64,000 nucleotides of DNA from Desulfatibacillum alkenivorans DSM 16219 (GCF_900142135.1 NZ_FQZU01000001.1:285653-349652); one strand, 5' to 3'; positions 52,805 through 62,375 are shown, counted from the stretch's first letter. Notes: generated from the sequence alone by a model not told the origin. A program made the numbers and translations.

Positions 52805-54962
52805 GGCCGAACTCCTGCTTGAGGAAAAAGCCCATGGTCCGCGCTATGGGAACCTGAATGTCCGGATTGTTCTTCCAGGCGGAATAGGGCTGCAAATGGA
52901 TCGCCAGGGGCGCCGGGCCTGCCAAAACGGCTTTCCGGTTTTTATAGGTGTAATAATAAGACAAAACATCCCCCAAGCCGTAATCGTAAGGCGCGTTGTA
53001 ATGCTCCTGGGCCTGCCAGACCGTGGGGGCGAATTCCCGTCCCGCCATCTGGATTTTCAGGGTTCCGGGGGACTTGCCGTAAAACAGGCCCGTCGTGCAG
53101 GCCGCCGCAATTAAAAGGCCGGCCAGGGCCTTGGGAGCCCAAGAGGGCAGGGGGGCTTCGCCCCATAAATCCAGGGCGATCCTCCCTACGCAAATGAGCA
53201 GGGGGATGACAAGCACCGAGGACAGCGCGGCGAAATGCACGGTGGAATAGGTTCCCTCCGGGTCTCCGAAATAACGCTGGCCGCCGGAAATAAACATAAA
53301 AAACGTAATCAAAAACATGTACAAACCCGGCGTAAAGGAGCGGCTTTTCCAAGGCTTAAAAGGCAGTAAGCATAAAAAAGCTGTGAGCGAGGCCAGGGGC
53401 CAGGTGTAATGCAGGGTGGACAAAAAGCGGCCGCGGTAAAACACGGCGAAAATGCTTACCTGGCCGTTTGGATCCATGTGCTTCATGCCCGATTGGATCA
53501 GGGTGAGCGGTTGAAGGACGAAAAAATCCCATAAGGAAGGCCGGACGATCAGCAATATTACGATCAAGGCGCCGAATCCGCCCGTCAGGATGTATTTTTT
53601 TTGCGGAATTCTCTGCGGCGCCAGAATCATCACGCCCAGCAGCCCGGCGATGGCGCCCAGGCCCAGCAGGGTTTCGCACAGGAACGAGAGCATGTGCACG
53701 GCCCCCAGGCAGACTGCGGCCCAGGCCTTGGCGCTTTCCCCGGCTTCAGAGGCTTTCCAAAAGAACAAAAAGGCCAGAACGCAGATAAAAAAAGCCGGAG
53801 CGCGTTCCGCAATGCTCCATCCGCCGGGAAAGGGATAGGACGTTTGCAGCAGCGCCAGGTTGGAAACTGCGATCAGGCAGGCTGCGCAAGCGGCCTGAAA
53901 CGGCTTCAAACGGCCGATCGCATAAAACGCATAGCCCATCAAGGCCGCGCACAATACTTGGGCCAGAAGGCTGGATAAGGCGAAAACAAGCCCATACCCG
54001 GCCGTGCTTCCGTTCAGGATTTCAAACCACAGCCTGGGCGCCCAGGCGGCCCAGGCCACTCCTTCAATGGGCGCGTAGTGGACGAACGGCTGCATGTTTT
54101 CGTACATGGCGTCCAGCCCCGGCGCCACATGCACCCACCAGTGGAAATCCCAATCCTCCGGAGGAACGGTCAGGACCGACCCCAGGTTCAGATCGAAAAG
54201 CAGGCTTACGGCCAGCATGGCCATGCACAGACGATTGATCCGCAGGCCGCCTTGAAACTTCTGCGAAACCAGGATTCCCGCCATCAGCAGGGCGGCGGCC
54301 AGGCCCGCCCAATATAGGATTTGAGACGGCCCGGGAAAGATTGCAGCCATCTGGTCCGACGCGCTCACAAACAGCCACAAGGCCATGATCGGGCTGATTA
54401 ACGCCGCTTGTTTGATGGAGTACACGTCCTTGCCCAAAGCCTGAAAAATGTGCCAGCCAAGAATCAGGGCCGCCGCCGCCATAAAGGATACGGCGTAATA
54501 AGGTCCTGTTCGGATTAATAGGCTTAACGCGAGAATCTGGCAGAAAATCGTGGTCAGCAATTCCAGGTTGGGTTCAGGCTCGCCGCCCAGTTTGGGCGCC
54601 CACCGAAACACGGCGTAAAGAATAAACGGCGTAAGCAAAAGCGGGCTGAGCACGGAGTTCTGCGTGAGAATCACGTTTAATGCGGCCGCCGGAAACAGGA
54701 CCGTCACAACCAAAATCCAATGGCGGCGCTCCCGGCTCAGCGTTTCCAAACCTTTGAAAAACAAGAGCCCTCCCCAGGAGCAGGCCAAAAAGGCGCCCAT
54801 GAGAAGGAGGATGGATTTCTGGCTGTTCGGGGTTCCGATTGCGGCGTAGGCAAGGGTGAGACCTTGCGCCAGGGCGATAGCCAGGCACCAGAAATTTATA
54901 AGGCAAAAGGCTTTGGGGAAAATCCGTTTCAGATCATCCATCGGCTGATTGTGCTTCCCCAT
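52797..54962 (-). CDS. Multi-TM membrane protein, paralogue 2 (GT-C-like?)
   Basis: This 721-residue polytopic protein has the same plan as its downstream neighbour, with a conserved HWWVHVAPGLD core, a PIEGVAWAAWAPRLW segment and a VALRQ-free C-terminal tail ending FGRD. Its last codons overlap the start of paralogue 1 by 8 bp, and its own start lies 29 bp inside the end of the spermidine-synthase-like gene, so the three are tightly coupled. Function is not assigned. Confidence 0.7.
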   Translation of the reverse strand: MGKHNQPMDDLKRIFPKAFCLINFWCLAIALAQGLTLAYAAIGTPNSQKSILLLMGAFLACSWGGLLFFKGLETLSRERRHWILVVTVLFPAAALNVILTQNSVLSPLLLTPFILYAVFRWAPKLGGEPEPNLELLTTIFCQILALSLLIRTGPYYAVSFMAAAALILGWHIFQALGKDVYSIKQAALISPIMALWLFVSASDQMAAIFPGPSQILYWAGLAAALLMAGILVSQKFQGGLRINRLCMAMLAVSLLFDLNLGSVLTVPPEDWDFHWWVHVAPGLDAMYENMQPFVHYAPIEGVAWAAWAPRLWFEILNGSTAGYGLVFALSSLLAQVLCAALMGYAFYAIGRLKPFQAACAACLIAVSNLALLQTSYPFPGGWSIAERAPAFFICVLAFLFFWKASEAGESAKAWAAVCLGAVHMLSFLCETLLGLGAIAGLLGVMILAPQRIPQKKYILTGGFGALIVILLIVRPSLWDFFVLQPLTLIQSGMKHMDPNGQVSIFAVFYRGRFLSTLHYTWPLASLTAFLCLLPFKPWKSRSFTPGLYMFLITFFMFISGGQRYFGDPEGTYSTVHFAALSSVLVIPLLICVGRIALDLWGEAPLPSWAPKALAGLLIAAACTTGLFYGKSPGTLKIQMAGREFAPTVWQAQEHYNAPYDYGLGDVLSYYYTYKNRKAVLAGPAPLAIHLQPYSAWKNNPDIQVPIARTMGFFLKQEFGRD

Positions 54963-57540
54963 TCAAGGCCAGGCCAAAGGCCGCGCCTATCAGGTAGATC
55001 AGGCCCGCCAGCATTAGTACGCGGGAGAATCCAAAGCTCATGGCCGCCATGATGGCCAGCACCGATCCCAGGACCGTAAAAAAACCGTTGACTGCCCAGG
55101 CCCAGGCTATCATTGGAGGCGATTTTTCCGCTGCAGCGCGAATCCCCAAGGGAAAGAAAAGGCCCAGAACAACGCCCGTGGGGCCGATCAAAGCCCAGGC
55201 CGCGGCCATGCGCAGGGGCAAAGGCAGTCCCGTCAAAAGGCCGGTCAGGGCATCCGGAAAAAATGCGTTGAAGCAACAAAGGATTAACACGCCCGCTCCT
55301 GCAGTCAACAGCCTTTTCCTGGTCCAGGGGGGAAATCGCTCCGACAGCCAGGCGCCCAATCCCGCGAAAAAAAGCATTCCGGCCAGGACCACCGTCACGG
55401 CGTATGTCGGGCGTCCCAAAAAGAGAATGAGCTTTTGCATGAGGCAGATTTCAATGAAAATGAATCCCAGGCCGAGCGCCGCGAAGTAAACAAAGGTCCT
55501 TGCTTTGCCTTCCAGGGGCGCTCCCCTTTTATTCCACGCCCATACGGGAAGCAGGATGAACAGGGCCGCCAACAGGCTCACCTGGATGACCGCAGCTGTC
55601 AGGATCATGTGCCCGGCGGGGAAGTCCGGCAGAAATTTGGTTTTCATTTCCCCCCTGGCGCCATGGCCCCACCACGAAGCTACATTGGAGATTTTGTAGT
55701 AATTGAAGAAAAACGGCTTGTCGTCCGAGGGCGGATATAGATTGAAGGCCGATTCCTTTAGAAGCCGATTCAATTCCCTGCCGTCCGACATCAGGGCCTG
55801 ATGGAAAAGCCGCCTGGATCGTGCAAACGCATCCAGGGGAAACTGCTCCTCCCCTTTTTCCAGATAAGGCGCAAACACCACTCCGGCAAAGCCCTCTTTG
55901 CGGCCGAATTCAGCCAGGGCTGCGCATTCCTCGGGGGTGAAGGGGCTTTTTTTAATCATGGTGGAGGCCCAGTTGTTGGCCTGGAGAATGGCGATATGCC
56001 GCCAGGGTTCTTTAACGCCGGCGCGCTCCAGGGCGGTCCGGGCTGTGACGGCCAGACGCAGGGTTTCCCGGGGCGGCCCGAACAAGGAGAATATGGGCCG
56101 GGAGTAGCAGACCATTCCGTTTTCAGACAGGCGGTCCAGCATGTTTTCAATCGCCTCCACCGTGTACAGGTAGTTTTCGCTCAGGGTGTAAGCTCCGGTG
56201 GAAAGGGCGGTGAGCGTATCCACCCCGGTCAGTTGAATGACGTCGTACTCGTCTCTGGATCGGTCCAAAAACGACCGGCCGTCCTGGTTGATCAATTCTA
56301 CGCGAGGGTCGGAGAACAGATGGCCGATGTAGCCTGCGTATTTTTTTGTGACCATGCGGATCATGGCCGGGTTGATTTCCACAGCGGTGACGGACGCGGC
56401 GTCGTGAAAGAGGGCGGTCATCACGTCGATGCCGCCGCCCACGCCGATGACCAGCACGTTCGGCCTGGTTTTGCCCTGGGTTTTCAAAGCCAGGTAAGCC
56501 GAGGAAATTTGCGAATCGTCCAGGGAGGGGAATTTCTTAAGGTCGCCGGCGTCCTTGTACAAAAAGGTCGGCCCGATGCCGTCCTGGGTGACCATGCGCA
56601 TGGGGACTTCCTGATAATCCACCAGCCCGAACTCCCCCCCGCCCAGCATATGCATGCGGTGCTCGGGCCATATGTCCAACTGGGCGATGGCGCTGTGCAG
56701 AATCTCGCGCCGCCGCATGTCCGGGAGCGAGCGTTTGTAAACCAGATGCCTGCCTCCGAAAAAAGGAATTTCCAGGGAATAGACTTTGTTGAGCCGAGGG
56801 TCTTCCTGATACGCGATGGTGAGCCTTTGCTTGGAAAGATCCATGGGAATTTCCCAGAACAAACGCCCTGAGTTGAAACCCAAGAAGGCCAGCAAGTAAA
56901 GGACCGTCAAAACAGCCGCCGCCCATTTTCCGGCTTTTTTTTCTGCGGACAGGCACACGGCCGCCAGCCCTGCCAGAAAGGCCGAAGCCATGGCCGCACC
57001 GTTCACGCCTGCCGCGTTCAATAAAAGCGGAGCCGCCGCGGCGCCCAGGGCGGCGCCCAGCATGTCAAATCCATAGAGCTTGCCCGCCTGCCTGGAATAC
57101 GCCTGAAAGCAAACGGCGATGACGTACCCTGCAAAGAAAAAGGGGACGGCCAGCAATCCCAATAGGGCCAGAAATGTGCAGAAGTTTTTCCAATCGCCCA
57201 ATAGCTGCATGGCTTCTATATGCAGGCGGGAGCCCATAAAATACGAGGCCGGCAGGGCGGCGGCGAAAGCCAGGGCGCTTGGAAACAGGCCCCTGGTCAT
57301 GGCGGAAAAACCTTGGTTTTGGTTGAATCTTATGGCGGCGACGGCGCCGGAGGCCCCAAAGCCCAGCAAGGCCACGGACACGACCAGATAAGCGTGGTGG
57401 TGCCACATGATGATGGAAAAAAGGCGGGTGAGGGCGATCTGATAGGCCAGGGCCGAGGCCGATATAAAAAATACGCCGGCCAGGACGGGACGGGCTATCC
57501 CGGGAGTCTGTTCAGAATGGGAGTCCGATAATGGTTTCAA
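54934..57540 (-). CDS. Membrane-embedded spermidine-synthase-like protein
   Basis: This 868-residue protein has an N-terminal set of hydrophobic helices, a methyltransferase-like Rossmann domain with VLVIGVGGGIDVMTALF near residue 357 and the SpeE-like INQDGRSFLDRSRDEYDVIQ segment, then further helices to the C-terminus. Such membrane-bound spermidine-synthase homologues are common in bacteria and their products are often unknown. It starts at TTG 57540. It opens a minus-strand unit with the two multi-TM paralogues. Confidence 0.8.
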   Translation of the reverse strand: MKPLSDSHSEQTPGIARPVLAGVFFISASALAYQIALTRLFSIIMWHHHAYLVVSVALLGFGASGAVAAIRFNQNQGFSAMTRGLFPSALAFAAALPASYFMGSRLHIEAMQLLGDWKNFCTFLALLGLLAVPFFFAGYVIAVCFQAYSRQAGKLYGFDMLGAALGAAAAPLLLNAAGVNGAAMASAFLAGLAAVCLSAEKKAGKWAAAVLTVLYLLAFLGFNSGRLFWEIPMDLSKQRLTIAYQEDPRLNKVYSLEIPFFGGRHLVYKRSLPDMRRREILHSAIAQLDIWPEHRMHMLGGGEFGLVDYQEVPMRMVTQDGIGPTFLYKDAGDLKKFPSLDDSQISSAYLALKTQGKTRPNVLVIGVGGGIDVMTALFHDAASVTAVEINPAMIRMVTKKYAGYIGHLFSDPRVELINQDGRSFLDRSRDEYDVIQLTGVDTLTALSTGAYTLSENYLYTVEAIENMLDRLSENGMVCYSRPIFSLFGPPRETLRLAVTARTALERAGVKEPWRHIAILQANNWASTMIKKSPFTPEECAALAEFGRKEGFAGVVFAPYLEKGEEQFPLDAFARSRRLFHQALMSDGRELNRLLKESAFNLYPPSDDKPFFFNYYKISNVASWWGHGARGEMKTKFLPDFPAGHMILTAAVIQVSLLAALFILLPVWAWNKRGAPLEGKARTFVYFAALGLGFIFIEICLMQKLILFLGRPTYAVTVVLAGMLFFAGLGAWLSERFPPWTRKRLLTAGAGVLILCCFNAFFPDALTGLLTGLPLPLRMAAAWALIGPTGVVLGLFFPLGIRAAAEKSPPMIAWAWAVNGFFTVLGSVLAIMAAMSFGFSRVLMLAGLIYLIGAAFGLALNGEAQSADG

Positions 57541-57559
57541 GGCCTAGTAACCATGCGGG

Positions 57560-57602
57560 AAAAAAAAGGAGCGGCGGGCGAGAGCGAAGCGCGCAGCGCC
57601 CG
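57560..57602 (-). terminator. Rho-independent terminator after merR-like gene
   Basis: On the minus strand, CGGGCG (57602-57597) and CGCCCG (57580-57575) close a GC-rich hairpin, followed by CTCC and eight Ts (57567-57560). It separates the translation operon from the spermidine-synthase-like gene. Confidence 0.75.
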
Positions 57603-57968
57603 TCAGTCCAGCATTCGACGGATGGCGAGCAGTTCGTCCCTGATTTCCTCCAGACCCGGGGCGGACTTCGCGCCTGCCGAAGATTCTTTGACTTCCTTGG
57701 CTTGTTTGGCCTCTTGGGCCAGGGCGGCTTTGGCGCCCGGGATAGTGAATTTTTGGGTGTACAGCAAGTCCTTGATGCGCAGGATCAGGTCCAGGTCGGC
57801 CCGTTTGTACACCCGGTGCCCTGACAAGGATCTGCCGGGGCGGATTTGCTTGAATTCACTTTCCCAAAAACGTAACACAGAAGGTTTAAGCCCTGCAATG
57901 GAGCTGACTTCTCCAATCCTGAAATACCGCTTATCAGGGTCCAGCACGAATTCTTCACTCATGGACAC
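57603..57968 (-). CDS. MerR-family transcriptional regulator
   Basis: This 121-residue regulator has a MerR helix-turn-helix (YFRIGEVSSIAGLKPSVLRF, about residues 15-34, with the RVYKRADLDLILRIKDLLY dimerisation helix after it). There is no obvious metal-binding C-terminal motif. It is the last gene of the infC-rpmI-rplT-pheST block, a position where MerR genes are common in Deltaproteobacteria. The target is not known. Confidence 0.9.
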   Translation of the reverse strand: MSMSEEFVLDPDKRYFRIGEVSSIAGLKPSVLRFWESEFKQIRPGRSLSGHRVYKRADLDLILRIKDLLYTQKFTIPGAKAALAQEAKQAKEVKESSAGAKSAPGLEEIRDELLAIRRMLD

Positions 57969-58015
57969 CCCTCCATGGGAAAAAGCAGGACTGGCTTTCA
58001 GGCCTTGGCCGGAAC

Positions 58016-60421
58016 TCAGGCAGCCCCAAAGGCTTCCATCAGCTCCTTGCCTATCCTTTCATGCACCTCGTTCACTTCCTTGTCTTGCAGGGTCGTGGAG
58101 TCCGACCTGTACGTAATGCGGAACGACAGGCTTTTTTTGCCTTCGGGCACGGGCTCGCCTTCGTAGACGGCCACAATCTCCAACGCCCGGATCCATTCCT
58201 GATCCATTTTGCGGACATGGGCCAGGACGGCTTCGGCTTCCACTTTCTTGTCCAGGACAATGGTGATATCCCTGTCCGTGGCGGGAAACCTGGGCGGCGC
58301 CTGATAGGTCAGTGCATCCGGGACGGCGGCCAAAAGGGCTGCCGCGTCAAACTCGGCGACGAACACGTCCTGCTTGACTTCAAACTTTTTCAGAACCTCG
58401 GGCTTGACCTTGCCGAGCACGCCCACGCGTTGGCCCTGGCACACGATTTGCGCGCACTGGCCTTTGACCAGATAAGGCGCGGAATCGTCTTCAATCCTGG
58501 AGTATTCGGCGTTTTCGATATGGAAGTCCGCCATCAAAGCCTCGCAGCAGCCCTTCATCTCGAAGAAGTCCGTGCGCACCGCCTTGCCTTGCCAGGAAGG
58601 GGCGGTTGCGGCGCCGGAAAGAACCAGGCACAGGCACTCGATTTCCGTGGGCAGTTCCCGGCCTTTTTCCGCGATGAAGGTCTTGCCGATTTCAAACAGA
58701 GCCAGGTCCTTGTTTTGATAATTGATGTTTACCGCCACAGAGGCGAAAAGCCCGGGCAGCAAAGACGTGCGCATGACCGCCTGATCCTCGGTCAAAGGAT
58801 TGAGGATGGGCAGGGTCCGGGTTCTTTTGTCCGATTCGGCCAGCATGAGGCGTTGGGGCGTGTCAGCGCCCACAAAGCTGTAATTGATGGCCTCGCGGAA
58901 GCCCTGGCCGCCCAGGGAGGTCCTTAATTTCAGTCCGAAATCCCGGATGGGGTCGGACGGATGGATTTCCATGGTCGCGGCCGGCCAGGTCGTGGGAATG
59001 TTGTCGTACCCGAACAGCCTGGCCACTTCCTCCATCAAATCCTCGGGACGGGAAACGTCCACGCGGTAGACCGGGGCCAGCACCTTCATGGCGTCCTGGT
59101 CGATGGGCGTGACTTCCATGTTTACCGATTCCAGATATTTTACGATCTGGCCGAAAGGAATGTCCGTGCCGAGTATTTCGTTGGTCCGGGAGGCGGAAAG
59201 GGTGATCTCCGTTTTTTCCACGGTGACCGGATGAGCGTCCACCGCGCCCTTGGCGCAAACGCCGCCGGCGGTCTGCAGCATAAGCTGGGCGGCCCTTTGG
59301 GCGGCGAACAGAACGCCTTCGTGATCCGTGCCGCGCTCGAACCTATGGGAAGCCTCGGTGTGATACCCCAGCCGTTTGGCGGTTTTTCTGACGCTCATGG
59401 GGCTGAAATGGGCGCTTTCGATCAGCACGTTGGTCGTGCCGTCGTTGATTTCGGAGTTGAGTCCGCCCATGACCCCGGCCAAGGCCACGGCCTTTTTGCC
59501 GTCGCAGATCATGAGCATGTCGTCTTCCAGCTCATTCTCCTTGCTGTCCAGGGTGGTGAACTTCTCGCCCTTGGCGGCCAGACGAACCACAATCCTGCCT
59601 TCTTCCAGCAAATCGTAGTCAAAGGCGTGCAAAGGCTGCCCGGTTTCCATCATCACGTAGTTGGTTACGTCCACGATGTTGCTGATGGGGCGAATGCCTA
59701 TGGCCAACAGGGCCTGGGCCAGCCAGTCCGGGCTGGGGCCGATCTTGATGCCCTTGATCACCCTGGCTGCGTACCGGGGGCAATGATCCGGGGCCAGAAT
59801 CTCTACGGCGGTGACGTCCTCGACGGCGCCGCCTTCTTCAGGCAGGCTGGCGTCGGGCAGGGTCATTTCCACGCCGTAGATGGCGGCCAGCTCCCGGGCC
59901 ACGCCGATCATGGAAAGGCAGTCAGACCGGTTGGGGGTGATCCCCAGTTCAAAAATCGTATCGGAAAGAATAAGGGCCTCGGCCAGGTTTTGGCCGGGAG
60001 TCAGGGAATCGTCCAGTTCCATAATGCCGCCGGCGTTTGCGCCGATTTCCAGCTCTTTTGCAGAGCAGAGCATGCCTTCAGAAACCTGTCCCATGAGCTT
60101 GCCCTTGGAAATGACCATGCCGTCGGGAAACTCGGCGCCCTGGAGAGCCAGGGGGGCTTTCAGCCCGGCCCGGGCGTTGGGCGCGCCGCACACGACTTGC
60201 AAGGTTTGGCCGCCGGCGTTCACTTGGCAAACCTGCAGGTGGTCGGATTTTTTCACGGGTTCCGCGGACAGAATTTCGCCTACCACCACCTTTTGCAGGT
60301 GGGCGAACCTGTCATGCACCCCTTCCACCTCCAGACCGGCCATGGTCAGGGCATGGGCGATTTCCTGGGGATCCGCATCCACGTTGACGTATTGTTGGAG
60401 CCATTTCAGACTGACTAACAT
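58016..60421 (-). CDS. pheT: Phenylalanyl-tRNA synthetase beta subunit
   Basis: This 801-residue subunit of the alpha2-beta2 enzyme has an N-terminal tRNA-binding EMAP-like domain (VVGEILSAEPVKKSDHLQVC), B3/B4 editing and B5 domains in the middle, the catalytic-like core and a C-terminal FDX-ACB domain (YQAPPRFPATDRDITIVL). Length is normal. It follows pheS by 68 bp. Confidence 0.97.
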   Translation of the reverse strand: MLVSLKWLQQYVNVDADPQEIAHALTMAGLEVEGVHDRFAHLQKVVVGEILSAEPVKKSDHLQVCQVNAGGQTLQVVCGAPNARAGLKAPLALQGAEFPDGMVISKGKLMGQVSEGMLCSAKELEIGANAGGIMELDDSLTPGQNLAEALILSDTIFELGITPNRSDCLSMIGVARELAAIYGVEMTLPDASLPEEGGAVEDVTAVEILAPDHCPRYAARVIKGIKIGPSPDWLAQALLAIGIRPISNIVDVTNYVMMETGQPLHAFDYDLLEEGRIVVRLAAKGEKFTTLDSKENELEDDMLMICDGKKAVALAGVMGGLNSEINDGTTNVLIESAHFSPMSVRKTAKRLGYHTEASHRFERGTDHEGVLFAAQRAAQLMLQTAGGVCAKGAVDAHPVTVEKTEITLSASRTNEILGTDIPFGQIVKYLESVNMEVTPIDQDAMKVLAPVYRVDVSRPEDLMEEVARLFGYDNIPTTWPAATMEIHPSDPIRDFGLKLRTSLGGQGFREAINYSFVGADTPQRLMLAESDKRTRTLPILNPLTEDQAVMRTSLLPGLFASVAVNINYQNKDLALFEIGKTFIAEKGRELPTEIECLCLVLSGAATAPSWQGKAVRTDFFEMKGCCEALMADFHIENAEYSRIEDDSAPYLVKGQCAQIVCQGQRVGVLGKVKPEVLKKFEVKQDVFVAEFDAAALLAAVPDALTYQAPPRFPATDRDITIVLDKKVEAEAVLAHVRKMDQEWIRALEIVAVYEGEPVPEGKKSLSFRITYRSDSTTLQDKEVNEVHERIGKELMEAFGAA

Positions 60422-60489
60422 AATCTTTCCTAATCCGTTTGGGAAATTTCAAAAAAAATTAATCTGACAAGGACGATTTCGGCTTGGAA

Positions 60490-61494
60490 CTAAAACTGGT
60501 TCAAAAAGCGTACGTCGTTTTCGTAATATTTACGGATGTCGTCAATGCCGTATTTGAGCATGGCGATGCGCTCCACCCCCATGCCGAAGGCAAAGCCGGA
60601 GATTTCGGACGTGTCATACCCCACGAACTCGAACACACGGGGGTGGACCATGCCCGAACCCAGGATTTCCAGCCAGCCGGTGTGAGAGCACACGCGGCAG
60701 CCGGAGCCTTTGCACATGACGCATCCGATATCCACTTCGGCGCTGGGCTCGGTAAACGGAAAAAAGCTGGGCCGGAATCGAAGCGGCGTTTTATCGTCGA
60801 AAATTTGGTGCACCAGGGTGGTCAGCACCCCCTTGAGGTCGGCGAAGGAAATGCCTTTGTCCACCACCAGGCCTTCCACCTGGGCGAACATGGGGGTGTG
60901 GGTGATGTCGGAGTCGCACCGGTAAACCTTGCCCGGGGCGATAACCCGCACGGGCGGCTTCTGCTTTTCCATGGTGCGGACCTGCATGGGCGATGTATGG
61001 GTTCTCAGCACCACGTTGTCCGACACGAAAAAGGTGTCCTGCATGTCCCTGGCGGGGTGGTCTTTGGGAAAGTTCAGGGCCTCGAAATTGTAATAATCCA
61101 ACTCCACTTCCGGCCCCTGGGCGATGTCAAAGCCCAGGCGAGTGAAGATATCGCAGATTTCCAGGTTGATGGTGGTGAGGGGATGGAGTCCGCCCACCTT
61201 CCTGGGCCTGCCGGGCAGGGTGACGTCCACCACGTCCCCGGCCTCCTTGCCGGAACCGAATTTCTCCACGGCCTTGGCAAAGGCGTCCTGGAGATCATTT
61301 TTCAATTCGTTTGCAAGACGCCCGATCAGGGGTTTTTCGTCGGCCGGAACCTTGGCCATCCCCTTCATGAGATCATTGACCAGGCCCTTGCGGCCCAAAT
61401 ACCGGATGTTCAGTTCATCAATGGCTTTGGCGTCGCCGGCCGACTCAATGTCGGCCAGAGCCTGGGTCCTTAATTCTTGGATTTGTGTTTTCAC
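60490..61494 (-). CDS. pheS: Phenylalanyl-tRNA synthetase alpha subunit
   Basis: This 334-residue catalytic subunit has an N-terminal coiled-coil, the LHPLTTINLEICDIFTRLGF entry segment, a class II core (PARDMQDTFFVSDN, RTHTSPMQVR) and the C-terminal FAFGMGVERIAMLKYGI motif 3 region. It starts at GTG 61494 with a weak ribosome site. The 168-bp space before it holds hairpins that may attenuate transcription. Confidence 0.97.
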   Translation of the reverse strand: MKTQIQELRTQALADIESAGDAKAIDELNIRYLGRKGLVNDLMKGMAKVPADEKPLIGRLANELKNDLQDAFAKAVEKFGSGKEAGDVVDVTLPGRPRKVGGLHPLTTINLEICDIFTRLGFDIAQGPEVELDYYNFEALNFPKDHPARDMQDTFFVSDNVVLRTHTSPMQVRTMEKQKPPVRVIAPGKVYRCDSDITHTPMFAQVEGLVVDKGISFADLKGVLTTLVHQIFDDKTPLRFRPSFFPFTEPSAEVDIGCVMCKGSGCRVCSHTGWLEILGSGMVHPRVFEFVGYDTSEISGFAFGMGVERIAMLKYGIDDIRKYYENDVRFLNQF

Positions 61495-61545
61495 TGTAGC
61501 CTTTTTGCAAATAAACCTCCCCGCGGGGCGCCGCGGGGCGCATGA

Positions 61546-61629
61546 TTACAGGAATGGCGGCAAAATGGAGCTAAACGCCCCGAAGGGCGTCACCAAACAA
61601 AACCAAAGCCCAAGGGGAGGACCCGTCAT
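61546..61629 (-). other. Possible Phe-containing leader peptide before pheS (speculative)
   Basis: A 27-codon frame (ATG 61629, stop 61548-61546) has four Phe codons in its length and overlaps the hairpins below. The Phe codons are not tandem and there is no clear ribosome site, so this is only a weak attenuator candidate. Confidence 0.2.
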
Positions 61630-61660
61630 GAGAACTGCGGCGGGTGAGACCTTGGGCTTT
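61575..61660 (-). terminator. Hairpins between rplT and pheS (terminator or attenuator)
   Basis: AAAGCCCAAGG (61660-61650, minus strand) pairs with CCTTGGGCTTT (61615-61605), with a nested ACCCG/CGGGT pair, and is followed by TTTTGTTT. A second short stem (61590-61575, ACGCCC-TTCG-GGGCGT) has a UUCG loop. Together they could end most transcripts after rplT or attenuate pheST. Confidence 0.6.
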
Positions 61661-61662
61661 GC

Positions 61663-62013
61663 TTATGCCTGTTTTGCTGCCAGGCTGGTGATTTCAGCAA
61701 AACATGCCGGATCGGAAATCGCCAGTTCGGCCAGAACTTTGCGGTCCAGGGCCACGTCGGCTTGTTTCAGTCCATGGATGAATTTGCTGTAGGACAGGCC
61801 GTTCATACGGGCGCCCGCGTTGATTCTGGCGATCCAGAGTGCGCGGAAGTCGCGTTTCTTTTGACGGCGGTCCCTGTAAGCGTACATAAGAGCCCGGTCC
61901 ACGGTGTCCGCTGCGGTGCGGTAGAGCTTGCTGTGTCCTCCGCGGAAGCCCTTGGCCAGCTTGAGTACTTTTTTACGGCGTCTGCGCGCCTTAAAACCTC
62001 TTTTTACACGCAT
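61663..62013 (-). CDS. rplT: 50S ribosomal protein L20
   Basis: This 116-residue basic protein has the [20 protein letters not shown] start and the [20 protein letters not shown] segment of L20. ATG 62013 follows a GGAGAAG ribosome site; an upstream in-frame start would add nine odd residues. It binds 23S rRNA early in assembly and in many bacteria represses its own operon by binding the leader mRNA. Confidence 0.98.
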   Translation of the reverse strand: MRVKRGFKARRRRKKVLKLAKGFRGGHSKLYRTAADTVDRALMYAYRDRRQKKRDFRALWIARINAGARMNGLSYSKFIHGLKQADVALDRKVLAELAISDPACFAEITSLAAKQA

Positions 62014-62078
62014 GTTTCTTCTCCCTTGCGCGGAAAGCAAACAGCCTTCCGGCGGGTCAGTCTGTTAAAAAGAACTCT

Positions 62079-62276
62079 CTACCAGTAAGGAAGGAGCCTT
62101 TTGATGTTCTTCATGTTGGCGTCGTCCAGAATGTGGCTCTGGCGCAAGTCCCTTTTACGCTTCCGGGATTTTTTGGCCAAAATATGGCTTCCGAAGGACT
62201 TGGAATATTTTACTTTTCCCGAGCCCGTCTTCTTGAACCGTTTGGCTGCCGCCCGGTTGGTCTTGATTTTTGGCAT
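62079..62276 (-). CDS. rpmI: 50S ribosomal protein L35
   Basis: This 65-residue basic protein begins [20 protein letters not shown] and ends [11 protein letters not shown], typical of L35. ATG 62276 is preceded by GGAGATGG. Confidence 0.98.
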   Translation of the reverse strand: MPKIKTNRAAAKRFKKTGSGKVKYSKSFGSHILAKKSRKRKRDLRQSHILDDANMKNIKRLLPYW

Positions 62277-62348
62277 GCTTTCCATCTCCTTTGGGGCTCC
62301 CGTCATGGGGAGCCGGGATATTTCTCATAAGCGCCTAAACACTAATAA

Positions 62349-62375
62349 ACGCCCCGCCGTATTAGTACGGGGCGT
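62349..62375 (-). promoter_or_regulatory. Hairpin in the infC-rpmI spacer (possible L20 control site)
   Basis: ACGCCCCG (62349-62356) and CGGGGCGT (62368-62375) form a perfect 8-bp stem with an 11-base loop before rpmI. Its position fits an L20 autoregulatory leader or a processing site; this is not proven. Confidence 0.45.

Noticed and set aside
58961-60418. Plus-strand open frame of 485 codons opposite pheT
   Set aside because: It lies within a complete pheT gene and shows no protein-family features.
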